Source of the DNA: Treponema sp.
Lineage (GTDB): Bacteria; Spirochaetota; Spirochaetia; Treponematales; Treponemataceae
Reading direction: 5' to 3'
Assembly: GCA_016294035.1 (NCBI GenBank)
Contig: JAEDCT010000010.1
Location: forward strand, 23,771-87,770
DNA: 64,000 nt
This document shows, piece by piece, positions 1 through 6,918 of this stretch. The notes below the pieces were generated by a model. It did not search any database, was not told the DNA's origin, and worked only from the letters and a program-made list of their open reading frames with translations. Each line of letters starts with the position of its first letter. Positions within the stretch are counted from its first letter, which is position 1. The position numbers were made by a program, and so were the translations under genes.

Positions 1-13
1 GTATTACCTCTGA

Positions 14-50
14 ATAAAAAATAAGCCGATCCCAATAAAGCGACCGGCTT
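14..50 (-). terminator. Rho-independent terminator of ilvC
   Basis: On the minus strand a stem AAGCCGGTC/GATCGGCTT (one G.T pair) is followed by ATTTTTTATT. It starts 25 bases past the ilvC stop codon and is placed to end ilvC transcription. Confidence 0.8.
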
Positions 51-74
51 TTGTTGTTGCAAGCTAATGCTCAA

Positions 75-1559
75 TTACTTTGCTGCATCAATTGGCTTCA
101 TGCTTGTCATGTATGCACGGAGCTTCTTACCAACAGCTTCGATTGGATGGTTGCGGATTTCTTCATTAACCTTAACCAATGTTGTGTTTGGTACTGCAAC
201 TGTTTTGAGTTCCATTCCCTTACCGATGTCTGCAGTTGAAACTGTGTCCATGAATGGTCTGAGAAGAGGTACTGCTGCACGAGCGAAGAGGTAGCAACCA
301 TATTCTGCTGTGTCAGAAATAACCTTGTTCATTTCATAGAGGCGGCGGCGGTCAATGAGGTTTGCAATGAGAGGAACTTCATGGAGTGATTCGTAGTATG
401 CGCTTTCTTCCTTGATTCCTGCATCAACCATTGTTTCGAATGCAAGTTCACATCCAGCCTTTACCATAGCTACAAGAAGGATACCCTTGTCGAAGTATTC
501 CTGTTCTGTGATTTCTTCTGTTGTTTCTGGTTCTACTTCAAAAGGAATCTTTGCATAGCTTTCGCGCCATTCGATAAGGTTCTTGTCACCGTTTGCCCAG
601 TCTTCCATCATTGTCTTAGAGAATTCTCCAGAGATGATGTCGTCCATGTGCTTCTGGTACAGTGGAGCACAAATCTTCTTGATTTCCTTAGAAAGTTCGT
701 TTGCACGAATCTTTGCAGGGTTAGAAAGGCGATCCATCATGTTTGTGATTCCACCCCACTTGAGGGCTTCAGAAATCACGTTCCATCCGTGCATGAGGAG
801 CTTAACTGCATATCCCTTGTCGATTCCGTTTGCTACCATCTTGTCGTAGCTGAGGATTGTTCCTGCCTGGAGCATACCACAAAGGATTGTCTGTTCTCCC
901 ATGAGGTCAGACTTAACTTCTGCGATGAATGAGCTTTCGAGAACACCAGCTGTTTCTCCACGTTCTGCACAAGCGAGAGCCTTTGCAAGTGCCATTCCGC
1001 GACCTTCCGGGTCATGTGCAGGGTGAACTGCAATGAGTTCTGGAACACCGAATCCACGTACGTATTCGTTGCGAACTTCTGTACCTGGTCCCTTTGGTGC
1101 CATGAGGAATACTGTAATGTCATCACGAATTTCTTCACCTTCTTCAATCATGTTGAATCCGTGTGAGTACCAGAGAGCTGAACCCTTTTTCATGTATTTC
1201 ATGAGGTTCTTTACAACTTCGTGGTGCTGCTTATCTGGAGTAAGGTTTCCAACAACATCTGCAGTTGGAAGGAGTTCTTCGTATGTTCCAACCTTGAAAC
1301 CGTTTTCTGTTGCATTCTTGTAAGACTGACGCTTTCCTTCGATAGCTTCCTTGCGGAGACAATATGAAACGTCCATTCCGCTGTCACGAAGGTTGAGGCC
1401 CTGGTTGAGACCCTGTGCACCGCATCCAACGATGACGATCTTCTTTCCCTGAAGAGCCTTTGTTCCGTCCTTGAATTCTTCACGTGCCATCTGGCGGCAG
1501 TGACCCAGTTCCTGACGAGCTACGCGCCATGGAATTGCATTAAAATAATTTGTTCCCAT
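75..1559 (-). CDS. ilvC: Ketol-acid reductoisomerase, class II (long form)
   Basis: Converts acetolactate or acetohydroxybutyrate to the dihydroxy acid in valine, leucine and isoleucine synthesis, using NADPH and Mg2+. The 494-residue length and sequence match the enterobacterial long form (about 491), not the 330-residue short form. Visible marks are the dinucleotide motif GCGAQGLNQGLN near residue 45, AEVKSDLMGEQTILCGMLQAG in the first C-terminal knotted domain (quoted in part), and ESAYYESLHE in the duplicated knotted domain. I chose the ATG at 1559 because GGAG sits 8 bases upstream and the protein then starts MGTNYFN, as in relatives; an in-frame extension of 20 residues has no such support. 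No other ilv or leu genes lie beside it. Confidence 0.97.
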   Translation of the reverse strand: MGTNYFNAIPWRVARQELGHCRQMAREEFKDGTKALQGKKIVIVGCGAQGLNQGLNLRDSGMDVSYCLRKEAIEGKRQSYKNATENGFKVGTYEELLPTADVVGNLTPDKQHHEVVKNLMKYMKKGSALWYSHGFNMIEEGEEIRDDITVFLMAPKGPGTEVRNEYVRGFGVPELIAVHPAHDPEGRGMALAKALACAERGETAGVLESSFIAEVKSDLMGEQTILCGMLQAGTILSYDKMVANGIDKGYAVKLLMHGWNVISEALKWGGITNMMDRLSNPAKIRANELSKEIKKICAPLYQKHMDDIISGEFSKTMMEDWANGDKNLIEWRESYAKIPFEVEPETTEEITEQEYFDKGILLVAMVKAGCELAFETMVDAGIKEESAYYESLHEVPLIANLIDRRRLYEMNKVISDTAEYGCYLFARAAVPLLRPFMDTVSTADIGKGMELKTVAVPNTTLVKVNEEIRNHPIEAVGKKLRAYMTSMKPIDAAK

Positions 1560-1811
1560 ATAAGTTATCTCCGTAAGATAAAATACAAATAAATTTGAAT
1601 CTATCATATATGAAAACAACTAATAATTCAATGAGTGAATCAAGTGGATCATTGAGGATTTATATTGATGTGGAAATATATCTTCACGAAACAGTAGAAC
1701 AATGTAATTTATGTTAGGCGGATGGACCACTGGGGCGCTGGTTTTCCTGTAAAAATATTTAGTAGTTTTAGAATATAGAATTTTTTAAAAAAAATTGCTA
1801 AATTGCAATTT
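1560..1811. other. AT-rich intergenic region, no gene seen
   Basis: The gap between divergently oriented ilvC and the methyltransferase remnant is strongly AT-rich apart from a short GC-rich patch near 1713-1745. I see no convincing coding frame or tRNA. It should hold the ilvC promoter on the minus strand, but no clear pair of hexamers stands out. Confidence 0.4.
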
Positions 1812-2123
1812 ATGCGTGGGACTAATAATACAGAAAAGTTAACTTATATTACTCTCTTTAGCAGTGCAGGTGTTGGCTGTTTTGGTTTTAAAATGGCTGG
1901 ATATGAATGTATTGCTACAAATGAACTCATTCCCCGTAGATTGGAAATCCAAAAATTCAATAATAAATGTAAATATGACACTGGCTATATTTGTGGCGAT
2001 ATTACGAAGCAAGAAACAAAGGATATATTATTTTCTCAAATAGATTTGTGGAAAAAAAAAGATAATTTAAAAAGAGTTGAGCTTGTAATAGGTGTCGCTC
2101 GAAGAATTAAATTCGCTTTCTAA
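1812..2123 (+). pseudogene. Truncated C5-cytosine DNA methyltransferase (N-terminal remnant)
   Basis: The reading frame begins like a DNA (cytosine-5) methyltransferase: a SAM-binding motif I variant LFSSAGVGCFGFKMAGYE is followed by a motif II-like NELIPRRLEIQ and a GDIT motif. It stops after about 103 residues, exactly where the catalytic Pro-Cys motif (usually ATPPCQG) should follow VELVIG, so it cannot be active. Just past the break another frame reads EELNSLSKRNAA to a TGA overlapping the next start codon. This suggests a deletion that fused the methyltransferase front to the tail of another gene. It is more AT-rich than its neighbours and is probably the remains of a restriction-modification or defence locus. 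Confidence 0.75.
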
Positions 2124-2135
2124 AAGGAATGCCGC

Positions 2136-2300
2136 ATGACAGAGTTTGATAAATATTCAGACCTTATGAATCTCATCGGCTATGGGCTTGCAAAATTTGA
2201 TATGGATTTTGTAAAAGAATTCGGATTCAAAACACGGTCTGCATTTTATCAGTATTGCGTGGATTTGGGATTGGCAAAGACAATAAATCCGTTCAGCTAA
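2136..2300 (+). CDS. Small hypothetical protein (54 aa), possibly truncated
   Basis: A 54-codon frame begins with an ATGA overlap on the tail of a preceding gene fragment. Its product is rich in aromatic residues (MTEFDKYSDLMNLIGYGLAK at the start). I do not recognise a family with confidence. The ATGA overlap suggests it was once translationally coupled to the gene whose tail was fused to the methyltransferase remnant. It may be the front part of a longer protein cut short by the same decay. Confidence 0.4.
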   Translation: MTEFDKYSDLMNLIGYGLAKFDMDFVKEFGFKTRSAFYQYCVDLGLAKTINPFS

Positions 2301-2334
2301 ATTATCATACATCTGCGTTAAATTGGAGCAAAAT

Positions 2335-2628
2335 ATGAAAAATAGGAATATAATAAAACTATATTGTGTTGAATACGCCTGCATTGACGGTGGTTCAACA
2401 TATGAGATTTTCAGGACTTTAGACGAGGCGAAATCTTTTGCGTACACTGCTGAAAATTGGGATTATAATAATGTGCCGTTGTATATTTTTTCCTCCGATT
2501 TCAATGCGAATTGTATTTTTGAAGAAGATGACGGACAATTGAATTACGAGGATTATGCAGATACTTTGCAGGAAAATTTTGTGATACTGAAAGAAGTTGG
2601 GAAAAAGCCTGCTTATTTTGAGGAATAG
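2335..2628 (+). CDS. Small hypothetical protein (97 aa)
   Basis: An acidic, aromatic-rich cytoplasmic protein with no signal peptide or membrane segment (starts MKNRNIIKLYCVEYACIDGG). The ATG at 2335 has TTGGAGC 5 bases upstream; an upstream TTG in frame is less likely. The stop is 3 bases before the DUF3791-like gene, so it is the first gene of a small operon that runs to 3336. I recognise no domain. The company of DUF3791/DUF3990 genes suggests an accessory or toxin-antitoxin-like role, which is inference only. Confidence 0.6.
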   Translation: MKNRNIIKLYCVEYACIDGGSTYEIFRTLDEAKSFAYTAENWDYNNVPLYIFSSDFNANCIFEEDDGQLNYEDYADTLQENFVILKEVGKKPAYFEE

Positions 2629-2631
2629 TCT

Positions 2632-2835
2632 ATGTCTGAACTCTCATTTAAAACCTATTGTATAGAAAATTATGCTGAATATAAAAACGATTCCTCGTCA
2701 AAAGTATTTGAGCAATTTGATAAATCGGGATTGCTAAAGCATCTTGAAACTGATTACGAAGATTTGCACGGAATGGGAAAAGAATTCTTGATGGATTATT
2801 TTGACCAGTGGTTTGGAGATAAAAGCGAAAAATGA
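2632..2835 (+). CDS. DUF3791-like small protein, putative antitoxin partner
   Basis: A 67-residue protein of the size and pattern of DUF3791, a small helical family that in gut bacteria is regularly encoded next to DUF3990 proteins. Its last codons overlap the following DUF3990-type reading frame by ATGA, the usual arrangement of the pair. The SD is GAGGAA, 7 bases before the ATG. By analogy with toxin-antitoxin pairs it may neutralise or chaperone the DUF3990 product, but I know of no direct proof. Because the partner is broken here, this gene may be a leftover. Confidence 0.6.
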   Translation: MSELSFKTYCIENYAEYKNDSSSKVFEQFDKSGLLKHLETDYEDLHGMGKEFLMDYFDQWFGDKSEK

Positions 2836-3127
2836 TTTTGTATCACGGTTCATACATGGCAATTGAAAAACCTATGATTATCACGCAGGAAAAAGGTCGG
2901 GATTTCGTCATGGATTCGACATCGTTTCTGGCAAAATCGCGAACGACAATGTTGGTGAAACCGTGCAATATGTGCTTGCAGGAATCATGCGCAAAGAAGA
3001 TGCGGTTGAACGGCTTCGCTTTGAACAAATCAACGACCAGATTTGCTTCTGCACGGAAAAGGCATTGGAAGCAATTTCTTTCAAAGAAAGTTATATTGTA
3101 AAAAGCGTGAACTGGAGGGATTTTTAA
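2832..3127 (+). pseudogene. Broken DUF3990 gene (internal deletion and frameshift)
   Basis: The frame opens with MILYHGSYMAIEKP, the characteristic start of DUF3990 proteins (predicted ADP-ribosyltransferase-like, usually about 150 residues). After about 25 residues the frame is lost. The C-terminal part is readable in the +1 frame from about 2902: RHGFDIVSGKIANDNVGETV, then VLAGIMRKEDAVERLRFEQI and NDQICFCTEKALE to a TAA at 3125-3127. The central part of the family is missing. The open frame that continues from the original ATG (to 3101) is therefore a meaningless translation. The TAA overlaps the next start codon as TAATG, so the original operon order is preserved. Confidence 0.75.
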
Positions 3128-3336
3128 TGGCAGACACGCATCATCTTGTAAAAACGATTTTAATTCCGCAGATTGCAGAACTCTTGATGAAAAACAAAGC
3201 TCTTTCGGAAGACGAAGCTTTGCGTACGATTTACGAGTCCCCCATTGCACCACTTTTAGAGGACGACACTATGGGGTTGTACGGTCAGAGTGCGTTTTAT
3301 GTGTATGAACTGATAGTTGATGAAAAAAAAGATTAG
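3127..3336 (+). CDS. Small hypothetical protein (69 aa) of the DUF3791/DUF3990 locus
   Basis: The start ATG at 3127 overlaps the stop of the broken DUF3990 gene (TAATG) and is preceded by GGAGGG. The protein (begins MADTHHLVKTILIPQIAELL) is a soluble helical protein with a C-terminal YGQSAFYVYEL motif. I have a weak recollection of similar small proteins in the same type of locus but cannot name a family. A longer in-frame start at 3043 lies inside the DUF3990 remnant and is unlikely to be used. Confidence 0.6.
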   Translation: MADTHHLVKTILIPQIAELLMKNKALSEDEALRTIYESPIAPLLEDDTMGLYGQSAFYVYELIVDEKKD

Positions 3337-3433
3337 ATTATTTCGCAATAACTCCAGAAATATTTACGCAAGTACCTTAAAAGGCATAACGCTGTTTGTT
3401 GGGGAATATTTTCGCATCAAGTGAAGGCCGTGT

Positions 3434-5410
3434 TTAGAGATCGTCTTCGGCAACTTCCAGGGCTGCTTTTGCAAGATCCTGGTTCATCTTGTATCTTGCG
3501 GCTTTTTCCTTCGTTGTTCCAGGTGCATCAAGAGAAAGCATTTCTTTTTCCTTTACGGCTTTCTGCTTTTCATAGAGTTCCCGAGCCTGGTGAAGTATGG
3601 ACTTTGCCGTCTCAATCTTGATTCCACCCAGAGTTTTTGAAATGAGGTCCGGAGAAGAAAGCGACAGGTTTTCCAGAGTCTTGAACTTCATCATGAGCAT
3701 TGCATCCCGCTTTGGGCCAATTCCCTGAATTTTAGTGAATGGTGAAACTGTGTTTTCCTTTGTTCTGAGTTCCTGGTTTCGGCTTGTTGCAAAACGGTGG
3801 GTTTCATCCCGGACACGCTGAAGGAGCCTGAGACCGTCACTTCGTTTTGGAAGGCAAATGGGCTTTGATGTGTGTGGTCTCCAGATTTCCTCGTCTCTTT
3901 TGGCAAGCCCCGCAATTGGAATTTCAAGTCCAAGGGCCTGGATTATTTCGTCAACGGCATTTACCTGTCCGATACCTCCATCAATCAGCAGCAGATCCGG
4001 CAATTCCTTTTTTTCATTAAGGAGCCTTGTGTATCGTCGGGAAACAGCTTCTTTCATTGAGGCAAAGTCATCTATGAGGCCATCGGTTGTCTTGAGCCTG
4101 AAGTACCTGTAGTTTTTCTTATCCGGGTTACCGTTGAGAAAACTGATAAGACTGGCAACCGGAAATTTCCCTCCAATGTGGGCAATATCGAATCCCTCGA
4201 TTCTGACAGGAAGCCTTGGAAGTCCCAGTGTTTTTTTCAGTTCTTCCATTGCAGGAAAATCACCACGTTCCCTCAGTCTGCGTACAATGTCTTCCCGTGC
4301 GTTCTGCTGTGCCATGTTGATAGCAGCTGAATGCAGGCTGTAGTTTTCCATTTCAGCCTTGACCAGGTGTATTCTGGTTTCAATGCCGTAGGTTTCTTTA
4401 ATCCATCTGGACATGAACTGGGTTCCTTCCTCCTGCATGACATATATTCCCGGTGGAATGAGAGATTTCTCGCTGTAATAGGCACTCATGAATTCTGGAA
4501 TAATTTCCGTGTCTTCGTTGACTGTAATGGTCCTGAAGTTGTCCCTGCCCATGAGCTTGCCGTTTCTGATCTGAAGAACAGTAAAGCTTACCAGTTCTCC
4601 TTCGCGCCAAGGGGCAATATAGTCTCTGTCATCTCCATCAAATCCCTCGACAATATTCTGCTTCTGGAGAACATCAAGGGCACTAAGGCCATCCCTGAGT
4701 CTTGCTGCCTTTTCAAAATTCAGGTTTCCGGCCGCTTCCTTCATTGCTGACTGGAGTTTTTTGACAGTTTCATCGCCTTTATTCTCAAGTAAAGCTGAAA
4801 TTTCTTCGATAAATTCATTATAGGTGTTTTTCCCGATTTTTTTGCAGCAGGGACCCAGACACTTTCCAATGTGGTAGTACATGCAGGGTGAGGCTTTTTC
4901 CTTGAAATGCCTGCAGTGGCGTATTGGGTAAATTTCGTAGAGAGTTTCTATGAAGGTGTCTAGAGCGGCTGCGTCGGGAAATGGTCCGAAGTACATGGCT
5001 CCGTCCTTTATGATTGAGCGCGTCTTGAAAAGCCTCGGATATTCTTCCCTGGTGATTTTCAGGACTGGATAGGATTTTCCGTCCTTAAGATCAATATTGT
5101 AGCGGGGTGTGTATTTTTTTATGAGGTTGTTTTCAAGAAGAAATGCCTCATATTCGTTGCTTGTTGTGATGTATTCTATTGATACGGCATGGCTGATAAG
5201 AAGTCTTGTTTTGATGTCCTTGCTTCCGCTAAAGTAGGAACTGAGACGCTTTTTGAGACTCTTTGCCTTTCCGACGTAGATTACATTTTGTTCTTCATTA
5301 CGCCAAAGGTAAACGCCGCTCTGGTCAGGTGCCCTGAGTGCCGTCTGGTGCAGTTTTTCCCTGGTAGTGAGAGAATCAGATATATCATTATTTGTGTTGT
5401 GGTCGTTCAT
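3434..5410 (-). CDS. uvrC: Excinuclease ABC subunit C
   Basis: Makes the dual incision on both sides of bulky DNA lesions in UvrABC repair. The order is a GIY-YIG nuclease domain (SGVYLW at about 32, VIYVGKAKSLKKRLSSYF at about 44), Cys-rich CRHFKEKASPCMYYHIGKC near 160, UVR domain around 205-245, the RNase H-like nuclease (RIEGFDIAHIGG), and a C-terminal double helix-hairpin-helix (IQGIGPKRDAMLMMKF). At 658 residues it is slightly long for the family (about 610). The first ATG is used because homology runs almost to it. That ATG abuts the ATG of the divergent gene, so its promoter must lie inside that gene; see the entry at 5435. Confidence 0.97.
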   Translation of the reverse strand: MNDHNTNNDISDSLTTREKLHQTALRAPDQSGVYLWRNEEQNVIYVGKAKSLKKRLSSYFSGSKDIKTRLLISHAVSIEYITTSNEYEAFLLENNLIKKYTPRYNIDLKDGKSYPVLKITREEYPRLFKTRSIIKDGAMYFGPFPDAAALDTFIETLYEIYPIRHCRHFKEKASPCMYYHIGKCLGPCCKKIGKNTYNEFIEEISALLENKGDETVKKLQSAMKEAAGNLNFEKAARLRDGLSALDVLQKQNIVEGFDGDDRDYIAPWREGELVSFTVLQIRNGKLMGRDNFRTITVNEDTEIIPEFMSAYYSEKSLIPPGIYVMQEEGTQFMSRWIKETYGIETRIHLVKAEMENYSLHSAAINMAQQNAREDIVRRLRERGDFPAMEELKKTLGLPRLPVRIEGFDIAHIGGKFPVASLISFLNGNPDKKNYRYFRLKTTDGLIDDFASMKEAVSRRYTRLLNEKKELPDLLLIDGGIGQVNAVDEIIQALGLEIPIAGLAKRDEEIWRPHTSKPICLPKRSDGLRLLQRVRDETHRFATSRNQELRTKENTVSPFTKIQGIGPKRDAMLMMKFKTLENLSLSSPDLISKTLGGIKIETAKSILHQARELYEKQKAVKEKEMLSLDAPGTTKEKAARYKMNQDLAKAALEVAEDDL

Positions 5411-6895
5411 ATGTTCAAAAAAACTAGTTTATTGATTCTAACAGTTTTCACTTTGTTTTTGAATAGTGCATTTGCCCTGGACAAGACTCTTGTTCTTGGT
5501 GGAAAGGATGGCTGGCCTAGACTTTCCAGGATGGATGGTGTTGTTCTGGGAAAGGGAAAGTTTGGCTACGGGGCAATGGTTCTTGCAACTAATTCCCGCA
5601 GGCTTGATTCAGATACGGACATTCTCGTTAACTTTGAGGGTGGAACTGTAAAGGATGAATCAGGAAAGTACAAGGTTGTTACAAATGCCATAGTTCCAAG
5701 CTCAAAGTCATACATGGGAAAATATTCCGGTCTGGCATTGGGAAAGGGAGGCGTTAGTCTTTCCGGTAATTCAGAAACAATATTCGGAAAGTCAGGTTCG
5801 ACCGGATCATTCCTCATTGAGTTCTGGCTCAGACCTGCAATTGCAGAAAACGGCGAAATTGTATTTTCATGGCGATCATCAAGGACTGTTGCAAACTATC
5901 CGCTGTATCAGATGATAACTGCCAGCTTTACGAATAATCATCTCCAGTGGGGATTCACAAATGTGTTTAACGGATACGTAGACAACGGTGGAGAAATAAC
6001 TCTCACAAGTTACAGGACAATTGTACCGGATCAGTGGATGCATCATTCAATCAGCTTTGATCAGGATACAGGTCTTCTTGAATACAGAATCAACGGACTT
6101 CTGGAATCCCTGAAATATGTTACAACAAGCGGACATGAAACCGGCGGATCAATTTACAATCCGGTAATCGGTGTTCCGGCTGCAATTGATATTTGTCCGG
6201 AATATACTGGAATGATTGATGATTTCAGAATCCAGCGAACTTCAGTCAGCGAAATTGCAGAGACATTGAGACATGACACCTACAAGACTGATGGCGGACG
6301 ATTTGAAACTGAACCAATTTTGCTTTCACCGGAAACTCAACTCAAGAAAATTGATGCTCTTGTGAACATTCCTGCACAGACTGACATTGAATTTTTTGTG
6401 AGAAGCGGAGATAACTACTACAACTGGACAGACAGCTATCCTGAATGGATTCCGGTAAAGAACAAAAAAGACATTGAAAATGTGCGGGGCCTGTATTTCC
6501 AGATTGCCGCAGAACTTTATCCGGATGGAAACGGAAAGAATTCTCCGTCAGTTACTGAAATGAAAATTGTGTACGAGGAAGTTCCGTCACCGCTGCCACC
6601 TTTCACTGTAATTCCTGTTCCTGGAGATGGGCAGGTTACTCTTGAATGGTCTCATTCAGTTGATGATACTGTCGGTGGATATTATATTTTCTATGGTGAT
6701 CGTCCCAGTGAATATCTTGGAAGGGAATCTTCTTTGGGTGTGTCTCCGGTAGATGTTGGAAATGTGAATTCGGTAACTGTTACTGGACTCAAGAACGGAA
6801 AAATTTATTACTTCGCAGTTGCCTCATACTCAAAATATGACTCGAAAATAATGGGCGATCTTTCAAAAGAAGTTTACGCACGACCAAGAAAATAG
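5411..6895 (+). CDS. Secreted LamG-like and fibronectin type III domain protein
   Basis: A 494-residue exported protein. The start at 5411 gives a clear signal peptide (MFKKTSLLILTVFTLFLNSAFA); the longer frame upstream is antisense to uvrC and is ignored. The middle (about 115-275) looks like a LamG/concanavalin-like jelly roll (FLIEFWLRP, then GMIDDFRIQRTSVSE), typical of extracellular carbohydrate or protein binding. The C-terminus (about 395-490) is a fibronectin type III domain (GQVTLEWSHSVDD, KNGKIYYFAVASYSK). The next gene, a TPR protein, begins 23 bases later, so the two are probably co-transcribed. The substrate is unknown. There is no strong ribosome binding site at the ATG. Confidence 0.8.
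   Translation: MFKKTSLLILTVFTLFLNSAFALDKTLVLGGKDGWPRLSRMDGVVLGKGKFGYGAMVLATNSRRLDSDTDILVNFEGGTVKDESGKYKVVTNAIVPSSKSYMGKYSGLALGKGGVSLSGNSETIFGKSGSTGSFLIEFWLRPAIAENGEIVFSWRSSRTVANYPLYQMITASFTNNHLQWGFTNVFNGYVDNGGEITLTSYRTIVPDQWMHHSISFDQDTGLLEYRINGLLESLKYVTTSGHETGGSIYNPVIGVPAAIDICPEYTGMIDDFRIQRTSVSEIAETLRHDTYKTDGGRFETEPILLSPETQLKKIDALVNIPAQTDIEFFVRSGDNYYNWTDSYPEWIPVKNKKDIENVRGLYFQIAAELYPDGNGKNSPSVTEMKIVYEEVPSPLPPFTVIPVPGDGQVTLEWSHSVDDTVGGYYIFYGDRPSEYLGRESSLGVSPVDVGNVNSVTVTGLKNGKIYYFAVASYSKYDSKIMGDLSKEVYARPRK
5435..5463 (-). promoter_or_regulatory. Putative uvrC promoter inside the neighbouring signal-peptide region
   Basis: On the minus strand TTCAAA (5463-5458), 17 bases, then TAGAAT (5440-5435) resembles a sigma70 promoter. 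It would give a leader of about 17 bases to the uvrC ATG at 5410. It lies within the first codons of the divergent secreted-protein gene. Confidence 0.5.
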
Positions 6896-6918
6896 AAAGT
6901 CCAGGGAGAATCAAAATT

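Noticed and set aside
1713..1719. GTTAGGC resembling an integron attC core site
   Set aside because: No matching inverse core or imperfect palindrome of attC type was found within reach, and there is no integrase or cassette array.
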